A stretch of DNA of 64,000 nucleotides from Quercus robur (GCF_932294415.1 NC_065541.1:55778290-55842289); one strand, 5' to 3'; counted from the first letter of the stretch, positions 35,534-48,775 are shown. The notes: generated by a model from the letters alone, not told the origin. Translations and numbers: made by a program.

Positions 35534-37540
35534 ACAACACAAAACTGCTGTATTGAATTTTGTGAAATTAGCACTTGTACTCAGTTAATTGATAGTTAGT
35601 TAGGATAAGCATTAGAGTATTGTACATTGTTGGTTAAGTCTGTTGGGCTGTGAGGAGTTGTACTCTTCTGGTTCAGTTAGTTTAGCTGGGTCATGTAGTC
35701 AAGTATAAAAGACTGTGCTGAGATTGTAAAACTGATTCAAGGAATTAGAATTCCAATTTGTTTTGGAGGCCTTGTTCCCTCAAAGAACTACCAACTGAGT
35801 GAGTGAGTGAAGTGTTAAACAAAGTTTGGACGATCAAGATACAGCAATGGAAACTAATACCCGAAGGATAGAGGAACTGGGTACTAGTGTCAAGGTTATG
35901 CAGACTGCAATCGAGGAAAGGCTACCACTACCAGCAATACAAGGATCGGGACCACAGCAAGAAGTGCCCCTTCTTGGGGCAGAAATTGTGGAGCAACCAG
36001 AACAGCATGAGGTAGGTGTATTGATACCCAAACCCATTAAGCTGGAATTGCCAAGATTGGATTTTTAGGGCCGTGTAATTGTTTAGTTATTATAACGTAC
36101 TTGAAGAAGAACAAGTCTTGACTCTTGAATGCTTCTTATCATTTAGATGATGAAGCACTTATTTGGTTTGACGATTGTGAGAGATCTTTGGATTCTTGGG
36201 AGACTTTTTTTTAGGCTAATCAAGTTAGATTTTGACCCTGCTTCATATGATAATCCTATGGAAGCGTTGACCAAATTGAGGCTTACCACAACTGTGGCAG
36301 CCTACAAAAGCCAATTGAAATATTGAGTAATAGAATTAGGAATTTAACTGAATCTCATAAGCTTAGCTGCTTCATGAGTGGGCTAAAGGATGAGGTTTGA
36401 TTGGCAGCAAGGATGCAAAATCCAAGAACCTTGAGTGCTACCTTTGGAGCTAACATTTTAAGAGGAATATTTTTCCACCTGTAGGAAAGCCTGTAAACCT
36501 TTGCAAGAAGTAATTGGCAAGCACCAATACTGGTCAAGTATGACCAGGGATGTACCTAGGTAAGGGGGCCCCTCCATCCCCCCATTTTTTTATTTATAAT
36601 AGAAGCGTAGTATATATATATATATATACAAAGAAAGTTTGAAATTTTCCCAAAATATATATTATTGCCCCCCCTCCTCCCAAAAAATTTACAAATTAAC
36701 CCATGAAATCCCACCAAAAAAAAAAAAATCCTTCATGGCTCCATACCTTTTCTCCAGCTCTACCAAGAACAACCACAATACAATCAAAAATCCTCAATTT
36801 TTACCCATTTGGTTTTTTCTAGCTCAGTATGCCCCTCTCACCTCTCATTCTTCCTCCACTCCACCAGTCACCTCCGTTAATCGATCCTCACCGCTGCACG
36901 CCAACAAGTCCCATAGGCATGGGTTGGAATAATTGTGTACGTGTCTCCATTTCTCCTGTATGGACTCATCACTCATGATTCTCATGAATTTCTGATCTCT
37001 CTTCTCTAATATCTATCCTTTGTGTGTGCATGTTGTCTCTGCGCTTTTATAATTTTTATGAAAGCCTGTACCTGCCTCTCTCTGATATGATGATGATATC
37101 TCCTCTGAGTGAATGTGTTCTGTGATGAGTAACTAACGTGTTGATGTGTTAGGTCCTTAGTACAACACAACACTGCTGTATTGAATTTGTGTAATAAGCA
37201 CTCATACTCAGTTAGTTGTTTGTTTGTTTGTTTTTTTGATAAGTTTTTATACAATTTTTTGGTAAGTGTTAGTTGTTAGTTAGTTAGGATAAGCATTAGA
37301 GTATTGTACTTTGTTAGTTAGTCTGTTGGGCTGTAATGAGTTGTACTCTTGTGGATCAGTTAGTTAGTTGGGTCATGTAATAAAGTATAAGACTCTGCTG
37401 AGACTGTAAAATTGATTCAAGGAATAAGAATGTAATTGTTTTGGAGGTTGATTCCCTTGAAAGGATCATAGGAGGCCTAGTTCCCTCGAAGAACTACCAA
37501 CTGAGTGATTGAGTTGTTAAGATCATTGAATCTTAACAGG
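35534..37540 (+). mobile_element. Broken Ty3/gypsy retrotransposon with both LTR remnants
   Basis: Two direct repeats, roughly 35534-35815 and 37160-37530, share long stretches (for example GATAAGCATTAGAGTATTGTAC and AAGAACTACCAACTGAGTGA). They are the LTR remnants. Between them lies a gag-like region from about 35826 to 36540. The LTRs differ at many sites and the right one holds an insertion, so the element is old. It is broken at several points and no polymerase region remains. A separate G/C-run repeat seems inserted around 36550-36990. It lies in the kelch 5' UTR intron. Confidence 0.65.
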
Positions 37541-37599
37541 TGATGCTACTTTACAAGTGCTGAAGAAGACACTTTTTAATGTAAATACAAAGAGAATTT

Positions 37600-37991
37600 T
37601 TCATAGTTAAAATTGAATCTTTGGTTGAATGGTTTGAGTTACGGCAATTTGTTTGTGATTAAAAAAAATATTTTTTTTGAGAACAGATTAAAAAATATTT
37701 GGATGGCTATCCCTTATTGTTTGATGTGGTGCATTTGGCGGGAGAGAAACAACCGGTGTTTTGAAGACTCTGAAAGGACTATAGCTGATTTAAAACTTTT
37801 CTTTTTTAAAACTCTATTGGATTGGATGTCTATCATAGGAAGTCATTCTATTTCTTCGGTTTATGATTTGATGGATGCTTGTAATTTATGTATTTGATTA
37901 TGTTGGTCCCCGGCTGTATTCTTCCTGTATACTCAGGTGACTCATTATTAAGTTCTTGAATAAAATTTCCTTTACTTATCCAAAAAAAAAA
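37600..37991 (+). mobile_element. LINE-1 3' tail in the kelch 5' UTR intron
   Basis: A plus-strand frame shows the C-terminal signature of plant LINE-1 ORF2 (WCIWRERNNRCFEDSERTI, then LLDWMSII). A 3' UTR and a poly-A end near 37981-37991 follow. It is 5'-truncated and in sense orientation to the host gene. Confidence 0.75.
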
Positions 37992-38956
37992 ATTATTGAA
38001 CTTTTTTTTTGGAGAAGTACTCGAGTTTGCTCATTTATATAATAGTAGCAGCGTTGCTGAATTAGATTAAGTTTCGGAACCATTTCATAGTATGTTTATG
38101 TTATGATATGTGGCTTTCCCTTTTGATTTTCTTTTGGTTATATATATATATTTTTTGGTCAGACTTTTGGTTATATTTTAGTTTGTTAATTTTGCTTCTT
38201 TTTTTATTTTTTATTTTTTATATTTTTATGACATTGATGATCAAAATTAACTGATCATCTTAATGGGCCACAATTATTGAAGCGGAGGTCACTAGTTTGA
38301 AATTTCCCTCAAAAGAGAAAAAACTGAAAGAAAACTTAGCTTTAAAAATATATATATATAATTCAATAGTTATAATGTGTGTGGGGGAGTTTGAAGTTTG
38401 GATGTTTTCGTTGGAAACAACAAGAGGTGCTAGTTAAGCTATAAAGCTCCTGGCAAAAGAAAACTAAGCTTAATAAAGACTTAAGGTTGGCTTGACAGAA
38501 GTTCTTTAAGACCAATCAGCTCAGGTGTAGGCCATAATTTCTTTTATCAATGGCTTGACCAATTCTTTTGGGCCTTCTTTTTGTATTTGTAATGTCTTTT
38601 GACTTGTTTTGCATCACCCCTTCTTACAAAAGACTGTTATTGACTATTGCATTTGATGATCAAGTCAGTCTAAATACCTTCTATCATCTTGTTCTTCATT
38701 AGTGTTATCCCTAATCCTTCACAATCACAAGATCATTGGCTTCTTATTCTAGTAGTGGTTGTATCTTTTTTCTTCGATTTAAGTATTTTTTGCTGTTTAT
38801 AGTTATATGCTAGCCTTTCCCATTGGAAATTTTATATTCCTTGTGATTTTCCCCATATTTTGTAATTTTTTTCTCCAAATTATCGCAATTTCTTCATTGA
38901 GATTATTGTTAAAACAATTTAAATTGATGGACTTGAGTGACATGCAGCCAGCTTTT

Positions 38957-41900
38957 ATGGAAACAGAGTGGCAATCAAGGTTGGCCCATGACCAGTGGAC
39001 AGCAGTCCCTGTATCTGGTTCACGGCCACCGGCTCGCTACAAGGTGAATGAACTGAATTATATTGTTGGTTCTAGCTTAAGAAGAGATGGTGAGGTTGTG
39101 GGTTTAAACCTATTTTGTTCATTTGTAACCTACCAATAAAAAAAAAATGTTGGTTTTAGTACTTTTTGAACCACTAAGGTTAAGCCTATTTTCATTTGAC
39201 TATTATAAGTCCATGATCAGTGGCATATTTTTCTGAAGCGTTTTACTCTTCATTATGGACCATATACTTATCATACTATCTTATCTTTTAACTTTAGCAT
39301 GCTGCAGTGGCAGTTGATGAGAAACTGTACGTTGTTGGTGGGAGTCGTAATGGCCGGTACCTATCTGATGTTCAGGTATTGGATTTGCCCAATTGCCCAT
39401 CCAGTTTTTCATATTAAACTTCAAGTCCCTTCTTGCGGGTCATTTGGTAAAGGGATAATTCTGCAGGTATTTGACCTTAAAAGTTTGGCATGGTCTAATC
39501 TAAAACTGAAACCAAATGCTGATAAATTTGAAGAGACAGGCTCACTGGATATTCTTCCAGCCATTTCGGGTCACAATGTGGTAAGAAATTAGATGCACAT
39601 TGTCCACATGCGTGTGTGTATTTCCCTTTTGTCTGACTTCCATCTTTTAGTCTAGCGATTCAACTTATTTTTAAGTAATTACTTATTTTAAGTATACATT
39701 GTTTTGATAGGTTAACTGGGGAAATAAACTATTTCTTATTGGTGGGCATTCAAAGAAAGTAGCTGACAAAATAACAGGTTTGTATATTTAAGAGCCATAT
39801 TGGCATTGGTAAGGGTTATCTGATTTTGAATCTTTTGATGCTGCTGTGCGATATTGTGTATTGTTTAGCCCCTTATTTGTGTAAATTTACTTGTTTTAGT
39901 GCTATTCATCGATCTTGAAACACATCTCTGTGGTGTTGTGGAGACCTCAGGAAAAGTTCCGGTAATTAACTGATTCTATTGGCTGCTAAGTTTACTTCTT
40001 CTCTTGTGCTTATGCTTTGTCAATTTGCCATCTAAACTTTCTTTTGTTATCTATTTATTTAGCAAGGAAAATAATTGAGTCTTTTGTTTCTGCTGGAGTT
40101 GATTTGATGTTCTGTGAATTTGATTGGCATGCTGATGGAGAATGTTCCAGGTAGCTCGTGGGGGACATTCTGCTACACTTGTTGGTTCTAGAGTGATAGT
40201 TTTTGGTGGAGAAGACAAGAGCAGGAGATTGTTGAATGATGTCTTCATTCTTGATCTGGAGACAATGACTTGGGACATTGTGGAGGGAACGTAAGTGTCT
40301 ACTCCACATTTTTGGACGGCTACTTGTGTGCTTTCAGAAGATTCTTTATCACTTTCTTGTGTTTTGATAGGCAGACACCTCCAGCTCCCCGATTCGACCA
40401 CACAGCAGCAGTGCATGCAGAACGCTACCTTCTAATTTTTGGTGGTTGTTCTCATTCTATTTTCTTCAACAATCTGCATGTACTGGACTTGCAGACTGTA
40501 AGTATTTTTTTTGGCAGGATTTTTTACACTTATTTTTTGGGTCCAAATTGATATGTAGACTCTTCCACCTTGAACTCCTGACCTTCCCACCACCTTGCTC
40601 TTACAAGAGAAGGAGGTGCCATTGGAGTTAGAGCTCATTGGCCACTTTGATATATAGGCAGTAAACTGAGTATCTTTTTATTTTACTTTTTGGATAAAAG
40701 AAATGCTACTTTGCTTCCATTCTATATTAAGAAGTGTCTCACTAGGGTATAACGTATACTGCAGTTCATTTTTGGAATAAAAATGTGGTTCCTTGATCGT
40801 TAATATTTGCAACACCTATGAATACAAGTGTGCTAGAAAGTGTTGAGTTGCAAAAACATATTACTTGTATGCCTTTTGTCCTTATTATATCTGTTTTCCT
40901 GAATTATCCTATGTATCATAAAATTATGGCTTGTCGTGAGGTTATGCTAGGAATTCATTGAATCTCTCAATCCACAGATTTTTTATTTTGATATAGAGGG
41001 GCATGTCCTATATTTTTTGAATCATGACCGATCTTTTGAACTAGACTATTGAAGGAAACCTCCCTTTCTGGATTTTCCATGGCCGTTGGATTGGACAAAC
41101 ACTCTCACACACCAACACAACAAACATGCAGATGTGCCCAGATTTTGGAAAGTTGTCCTATTTGACACTTAGGAAGTGTAGCAATGATGTCTATTAGCAC
41201 ATGTATTCAATTTCATGAATTCTATGTCAATGTCAAAGATTTATGCTTATAAAGGATCTAATTATTAAATTGCCAGTAATGGTTTCACATTTATAAAACT
41301 TTCCTAACTTTGCCATCAAATAGAGACCTCCATCCATTTAAAGATAACTTCATTTGATGGACTTTCAACACTGAGACACTTTGAAGAAGATTAAAATATT
41401 CCATCAATTTGTGCTTGTGATTGCTTTGGTCACTGTATGCCTGCCTTCTATCTTTTGCTTGGCTTTCTGTGGGGTTCTAGAATTATTGTTGATATCATTA
41501 TGGGGTATTTCTATGTCAAGCAGTTGATGTCGATGATGTATGTCAGACCTGTAGAAAGAATTATCAATCACCATGAGATTTAGTCATCAACATAATCAAG
41601 GGGGCCGTGCTCATTTCTGTTCCTTGAAATTAGTGCTTAGCAATTTAGTTACTCATTCTTCTGAGGAAGATTAAAATTTCATATTTTCTGTTAATACAAA
41701 GAGACAAGGATAAAATTTCATTCACCTACATTTGTTATATAGTAGGTTGGTTTTAATCTGCTTTGAAGCTCTTACTGGGTTGAAAGTTAACGTGGGTAAA
41801 AGTGGGATAGTGGCTGTTGGGGAAGTGGGTAATTTGGCTGCTCTAGCTAATATCTTTGCTTTAAAATTGGAAGTCTACCAATAACCTATTTGGGTATGCC

Positions 41901-44900
41901 TTTAAGGGCATCCTATAAGACAGCCTTGGTTTGGAATCCCATTTTGGAGAAGGTGGAAAGGACATTGTTGGGCTGGAAGAGACTATATCTATCTAAGGGA
42001 GGTAGCCTTACTCTGTCAAAGTCCACTCTCTCTAGTCTTCCCACTTAATTCTTGTCTTTATTTACCATTCTGAAGGTTGTGGCTGATAGAGTGGAGAAGA
42101 TTTAGAGGAAGTTCTTATGTGGATCTTTGGAGGAGTTTAAATATTCTTTGGTTGCTTGGGACACGGTTTGTTCACCAGTTGATATTGGGGGTTAGGGGAT
42201 TAGGAGGTTGGTGCATTTCAATCAAGCATTGCATGGTAAGTGGCTATGGTGGTATGGGCTTGAAGTTTCCTATTTGTGGTTACGAGTGATCATCTCCAAA
42301 TATGGGGAGGATAAGGGAGGTTGGTGTACAAAGATAGGTAGGGGTACTCATGGGTGCAGTTTTTGGTGGAGTATTTGATCCGCATTTGATATTTGGAAAA
42401 TGGTGCTGGCTTGTTTGAGTGGCTTGTTTGGAAGGAGAGGAATAGTCATACTTTTGAAGACATGGAAAGCTCATTGGATCAATTGAAAGCTCTGTTTGCT
42501 CGTACTCTCTTTGATTGATCCCAGGTTTGGGGTTTTACACAATGTTTTTCTGTTTTAGAATTTTAAGTTTACCTTAGATTTTCCTTTTGAGTCTTTTGTA
42601 CTTCTATTCCCTCTGTGTTCATCATTGTGAACATAAGGTTTTACTTGGTTCTCAATAAACATTCATTACTTATAAAAAAAATGAAACAAAAGAAGGGAAA
42701 AAAACTTTTTTCAAGTATAGTTGAATCATTTACTGAAATCATACTATTATTTGTGCTTACCTACAGTGTTGCTGGATCTTTTAGTTTTTTTTCTTTCCCT
42801 TCTCTTATTTTTTATTCCCACTATGTTAGTGTGATAAGCTGTCATGTATTTGCAGATGGAATGGTCTCAACCACTTGTTCAGGGTGATTTAGTGACTGCC
42901 AGGGCAGGTCATGCTGGTATAACCATTGATGAAAACTGGTACATAGTTGGTGGTGGAGATAACAAAAGTGGTATGTAGAATTATGTGCTTATCAAATATT
43001 ATTCTGCATGCATATGAACCCTTTTGTGCATTCATGGATGTATGGCTATATATGTTTGCAGGTTGCCCTGAGACTCTAGTGTTAAATATGTCTAAGCTAG
43101 TTTGGTCAGAATTGACAAGTGTGAAGCAAAGGGATCCGCTTGCTAGTGAGGTCACCACTTTATTCCTTTTCTAACTTTTCTCTCCCATTGTAATGTCTTC
43201 TGATGTAAAATTGCATTTTCTCTAGCAGATTGAGATTGTTTGTTTGATAAAAACACCTAATGAGCAAAATTGGTATATGATTATAGTAGACTGGTGCTCA
43301 TTTGGCAAAGTAGAGGGTTTTATGGGAGAGAGTGATTGATCTTATGTTTGGCTGGAGGAATTGGATGGGCAAACATTCTTCGGATATTTGGAATTTTGGC
43401 TCCGCTATGTTTGATGTGGACCATATGGCAAGAATGAAATAGACGTACGGTTGTGGATGTGGAGACTAGAGGGTACGGGAATCAGCTAATAGCCACCTTT
43501 GCATTCTATCTATTTGATTGGTCTTGTGCATGGGGTTTTATGGATAAAGATTACTTTTCTTTTTTCTTAAGAGTCTTTGTTCTTTTTGTAATTTTTGTAA
43601 TTCTTTAGGCTAATTTGTGTCAATTATGCATGAACTAGTCTCATTTTAATAAAATTATTCTTACCTTTAATAATAATAATAAAAAAAATTTCTGGCATTA
43701 GTTTTGGCGTTTACCATTGTTTCCTGGCGTGAACCTATAAATTTTTTATTTATTATGGACAACACTACTCGGGTTTAGTTAAGGAATCTATGGTTCTGCT
43801 TGAAGTGTGATGATGAATTGTTTAAAAAACTTATATCTATGTTAGGGTGGAGAGTCGGTATTGTCATGCCCCTCGTGCTTCATTTCATTAAGGGTTTCAC
43901 CTTAGAGCACATGAATATGTTGATTTTTTACTTGATCAGTGATCATAAATGTGAAAACAGGGGCTCAGTGTGTGCTCGGCTATTATTGATGGAGAGATGT
44001 ATTTGGTTGCCTTTGGTGGCTACAATGGGAAATACAGCAATGAGGTATGTATTGAAAGTTTAGTTTGAATGAATGCAAGTTCCCTCTTAAGATTAAATTT
44101 GTTTTGAGCGTATCAGCATGTATTGAAACGTAGTGTTGGTAATGTCAATTTTGAATATTATTTGTGCCTATGGCATCCCACCCCCTTCTGTGGGGTTTTA
44201 GTTCCAAGGTTCAAATCCCCTCATTAACACTTGGAAACAAAAATTCACACCGCACCTAGTATAACTATTGGCTAATGTTGCATTACCCAATATCTTTTAT
44301 TGGCTAAGTTATTGTCAAACCTATCATTGGATTATAAGATTTCCTCATTCCTGGCAGACTCGTCAAATAAGAGATTTAGAATCCTCTCATCTATAAATTG
44401 TTCAAAAATTTAGATGCTTATGTTTTTAAAATATACTAAGTGCAAAGATTTATGGATTGCATAAGGAATGACATCCAGTATTAAATTTGGTGTGCATGTT
44501 TAGCAAGGAGAGAATGTGTGATCTGATGGCAGGATGCACATTAATTGAATTTAAAGTTATTAAGTTGTTTAACTTTAAGGGCACGTTTGGTACACTGTAA
44601 TGATTATTACATGAGAATAGGAATAAGTATTATAAGGAATACATTAAGTTGGAATGTAATAAGTATTACTATTTATTAGTTTGGTGACTATTTAGGAATT
44701 GAATTCTGAATATGCATTCACAATTTAGTAGAGTATAAAAAGAAGGCGTAATTAAATCATTTTTAAGTCAAATTTCTTAAAATACACTTATTTTAGGGTG
44801 TTCAAAATAGAGCTAATAATTAACAATAAGGAAAATTTATTTTCTTTCCTTTTGAAGATGTGGCAACTAATGGTTTTTTAGGAAATTTTATTAAAAAGTT

Positions 44901-47447
44901 ATTACATAAGGTGAAAGAATAGATATTCAGTACTTTTGATAAGGAATAACTTATTCCTCATTTTGAAGAATAACTATTCATAAGGAATAACTATTCATTA
45001 TAATAAAAACATAACTAATGACACGTTTGGTAGACTGTAATAGATACTGTAATGTAATAGATATTCATATGGCATAATTATTCGATTGTTTGGTTATGTT
45101 TTTATTACAATGAATAGTTATTCCTTATGAATAGCTATTCTTCAAAATGAGGAATAACTATTCCTTATTAAAAGTACTGAATGTCTATTCCTTCACCTTA
45201 TATAATAACTTAAAAAAAAAAATTCCTATAAAGCCATTAGTTGACACATCTTCAAAAGGAAAGAAAATAAATTTTCCTTCTTGTTAATTATTAGCTTTAT
45301 TTTGAACACCCTAAAATAAGTGTATTTTAGGAAATTTGACTTAAAAATAATTTAATTACACATTCTTTTTATACTCTATTAAATTGTGGATACATATTCA
45401 GGATTTTATTTCTAAATGGTCACCAAACTAATGAATAGCAATACTTATTACATTCCAACTTAATGTATTCCTTGTAATACTTATTCTTATTCCCATGTAA
45501 TAATCATTGCAGTGTACCAAACGTGCCCTAAACAACCGAATAGTTATGTCATAAAAATATCTATTACATTACAGTGTCTATTACAATTTACCAAACGTAC
45601 CCTAACAAAAGATGCACCAGGTGTAACTTAAGTTTTAACACACACACACATATATAGGTCAAGATCAAATTCTTTATTTTTGGATAAGTAAGATGAAGTT
45701 ATATTTGGTGTCACTCTTAGTTATATTTTAAAATTTGACCATTGGATTATTTTTTCTCATTCTTAACAAGTTTGCCAAATTTCATGCTAATAAGAATGGT
45801 ATTTACTATTTGATACATTAGCTCATGTTCTTTGTATGATTTTAAAATATAAAAACTTGAAATTTAAACATTTTATAGATGAGATATCTATTGATCTTTG
45901 ATCATCTTGAAATTTTGCAATCATGAAGGGTAAATGTAATATAATGGTGGATTTTTTCAAAATTCTCGCATCCAATAAAAAATTATTAAGTGGTGTAACA
46001 AACCAAAAGTTACATTGTGCAATTTCAACCCAACCCTATATGTATACACACACTTCCCTTAACTCATGTCCTCAAGGCTGTTTGAGAGATCTCTATCTCT
46101 GTTCTTACTAAAACTTGAGTACAGTACATAACTCATCAAATTTGTCCTCTTAAGGGTTAGTGGTGTGTGCACCTCATGAAGCGTCATTGTAAAATTGTTG
46201 ATTTTCATTTAATACTATTTTAGCAATATGTAGTGTTCTAGACTATCATGACTAGTGAGATGACGATAGATGCTACACAATGTTTCTGTTTCACCTCAAA
46301 TCTAGAAAGGGTGGGAAAAGTCATATCACTCTGCTTTGGGATGTGGCACCTCAATGGCTCAACCTAATTGCTTCTTCTTTTTTTTTTTTTTTTTTGGGTT
46401 TTTTTTTTTTTTTTAAGATGCATTTTTGTTGCTTGTAAGTCCGATTTACTGCAGATGCTTTGATTTTTAGGTACTGACCCTTAAACTGCAAATTCTGCTG
46501 ATTTTTATTTCTACCTGGGTTTCAGTTATTTTCCTCTAGATTAGTCTTGTAGTAGGCACTAAATCCTAAAGCCTATTTGTCTGCTAATATTTATTACAAA
46601 GTTTTCAGTGTGAATTCTTGTCAAAAGTTCTGGATTTATTTCAGTTGTTGCAATCTAAGTCTGTCCTATGCTTTCTGTGCCTGCCCCTTTTATTTCCTAG
46701 GTTTTTATTATGAAACCCAAACCTAGGGACTCATCACGTCCCAAGATTTTCCAGTCACCAGCAGCGGCTGCAGCTGCAGCTTCTGTTACTGCTGCATATG
46801 CCTTATCCAAAGCAGAAAAGTTAGATTTCACCAAAGCAGAAGATCCAAGCTCCAAGGGAGCTGAAAACAGTATTTCTGAAAAAGATGTCACAAATGGTGT
46901 TAAGGCCATTAGAGAAGAGAAAAATGTGTTGGAACTGTCACTTGCAGAAGTCAGAGCAGAAAATACTAGGATCAAGGGACAGATTGATGAGAAAAATGGT
47001 ACTCTTTCTGAGTTGTCCAAGGTATGCTTTTATGATTTAGTGCCACTTAAGGTGATTTTCCATTGGTCAGCTGTTTAAAACTCATGGTTTCAACCATATT
47101 CATTCAGGAACTCCTTTCTGTCCAAGGTCAACTTGGAGCTGAGAGATCAAGATGCTTTAAGCTGGAGGTCTCCCTTTCTCTCATTCCTTTTTCATTTTTT
47201 AATCTGTTGTTCCTTTGTTGACTAACTGGGTCACTGACTAAACTTATTTGGTATTGGTGATGTCCAGGCACAAATCTCAGAACTGCATAAGATGCTGGAA
47301 TCAATGCAGTCCATAGAGAATGAGGTACAAGAGCTTCGGACGCAAAAGTCTGCATTTGAACGGAATATAGAGCTAGCTTCAGCAGTCCAGAAGCAAGGTT
47401 CAGGTGGTGTTTGGCGATGGATAGCTGGGGGAAATGGCAATGCATAA
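38957..47447 (+). CDS. Kelch-repeat protein with C-terminal coiled coil (13 coding exons)
   Basis: Coding exons: 38957-39043, 39298-39375, 39467-39580, 39711-39777, 39900-39961, 40151-40290, 40371-40497, 42856-42970, 43062-43150, 43961-44044, 46701-47021, 47108-47167, 47268-47447. All phases match, giving 507 residues. Residues about 12-320 are kelch repeats ([69 protein letters not shown]), expected to form a beta-propeller. A seven-Ala run lies near 342-348 and a coiled coil spans about 385-490; the C terminus is [13 protein letters not shown]. It resembles the kelch part of plant ACBP4/5 but has no acyl-CoA-binding domain. Its best match from memory is At5g04420. An in-frame Met at 38927 would add ten residues, but a good acceptor at 38946-38947 favours 38957. 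Partners are unknown. Confidence 0.92.
40530..40645 (-). mobile_element. SINE in kelch intron
   Basis: The minus strand begins GGCCAATGAGCTCTAACTCC, continues AATGGCACCTCC and GTAAGAGCAAGGTGGTGGG, and has a box B-like GAGTTCAAGG. This is a recognisable tRNA-derived plant SINE, related to 14022-14097. Confidence 0.65.
41750..42680 (+). mobile_element. 5'-truncated LINE-1 in kelch intron
   Basis: Broken plus-strand frames give the end of a LINE-1 ORF2: [57 protein letters not shown], then [19 protein letters not shown] 3' UTR and a short A tract near 42673-42680 follow. Several stops interrupt it, so it is inactive. Sense orientation. Confidence 0.85.
43280..43690 (+). mobile_element. 5'-truncated LINE-1 tail in kelch intron
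   Basis: The plus strand shows the end of ORF2 ([20 protein letters not shown] and a degenerate continuation), a T-rich 3' UTR and a terminal TAA-repeat/A tract at about 43668-43688. Again sense to the host gene. Confidence 0.65.
44579..45602. mobile_element. Interlocked inverted repeats from MITE-like elements
   Basis: Arm A (44579-45015) is matched in reverse by A' (45093-45528), about 435 bp each. A second shorter pair, B (45020-45089) and B' (45530-45602), is interleaved, giving the order A-B-A'-B'. Both A and B begin with related termini (GGGCACGTTTGGTACACTGTAAT and ACACGTTTGGTAGACTGTAAT in part). Flanks of B-B' are TAACTAAT and TAACAAAA. No ORF. It lies in the intron between the tenth and eleventh coding exons of the kelch gene. 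Confidence 0.8.
45610..46060. repeat. Dispersed AT-rich repeat in kelch intron
   Basis: It contains CAGGTGTAACTTAAG at one end and CAAATTTCATGCTAAT, CCAATAAAAAATTATTAAGTG and GGTGTAACA at the other. It resembles, partly in reverse, the repeat at 53270-53790 and the interior of the hAT-like element at 26808-27651. Family not named. Confidence 0.4.
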
Positions 47448-48071
47448 AGGTTGAAGGTTGGTGCCTAGAAATTAAATCTGGGAGCAATTCAATTTATCAT
47501 TAGCCATAGCTTTTTTCAAGCAAATATACGATCTTAAGCTTAGGCAGATTATAGCAGTTGCAATTTCGAGAACTAATGGTGAAATTCAATCATGGTAAAC
47601 AAGCATAATCTTGGAAATGCTTGCAACGTTTGACCATTGTTAAGATCTTCTAATGGAGACGAAACTAAACTTGATACAAGAATATAGTCTATGCTCTTTT
47701 TTCTTTTAAAATTCTTGGAATCCACAATCTGTTCATTTTTTTTTTCTCTCACTTTCTAATTTATTCATATGTGTTCCTTGTGTATGTGATGGTGACAGTC
47801 ACTCATTTTACCCTTTCATTAGTTTTTGTACTTAGTACAATTGATTTGCATCAGTTACAAGATTCTTCTGGCTTGGCAATGAATTCTTACATATTCTGGA
47901 ATTTCATTACTCATCTTGGACTAGAATTTGTTCATTGATCTAATATATGCTGAATAAGTTTCACCTGAAGGTATAACAATTCATATTAATTAGTTGTGGT
48001 ATCTATGTATGTAATTTGGAAGAAGATCTCCTACATCATGGTCCTTTTGCATGCTATCCTTTATTTTTTCC

Positions 48072-48102
<31 letters not shown>

Positions 48103-48252
48103 TTCCAATAGGCTAGGCACTACTTCTTCTTCCTTTTTTTTTTTTTTTTTTTTTTTGGGGGTGGGGGTGGGGAAAGGAGGCACTAGTTCTTTTAATTGCA
48201 TATATATAATATTTAAAAGCCGAAGTGTAGTATTTATTGTTTTTACACTCCT

Positions 48253-48775
48253 AATAAGTCTCATCAATTCTAAATCTATTAATAAATAATTAAATGATTT
48301 AATTTAATTATTTTGTCTAAATCTATTACACATGAAGTCATTTAAACTTTATTTTTTAAATATATATTAATCAAATAATAAGGTCTTTTAAATAATGCAT
48401 CTTGTGAGTGTTCTTATTTAAATTATTAATAGTAAAAAAAAACATTTAAATGATATCATTATTGGTTTGTTTCACATCAACAACATATCTAACAAATTCA
48501 TAATTATTTTTTAGTGTCTGTTGAGACACATCATCGTAGTATTTGGTCAACTTCGGTCGATTTGTGTTAATTCGGTTCATTTCGGTCCATTTCAACTTTA
48601 AAATCTACTTGTAAATAATTAAATGAGTTAATTTAATTATTTTGTTCAAATCTATTAGTACATGAAGTTATTTAAACGTTTTTTGAACTAATATTAATCA
48701 AACAATAAGCTCTTTTAAATAATGCAGCTTATGAATGTTTTTATTTAAATTTCTAATAGTTCAAATTAACCAACC
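48253..48775. repeat. Direct repeat of ~170 bp
   Basis: Positions 48265-48440 and about 48600-48775 share AAATAATTAAATGA.TTAATTTAATTATTTTG-type sequence and TTTTAAATAATGCA.CTT. A TCGGTC/TTCGGT-rich spacer lies between. It sits only in unit 1, so it came after the duplication or was lost from unit 2. Confidence 0.65.

Noticed and set aside
38957-47447. Naming the kelch gene ACBP4 or ACBP5
   Set aside because: The acyl-CoA-binding domain that defines those proteins is absent.
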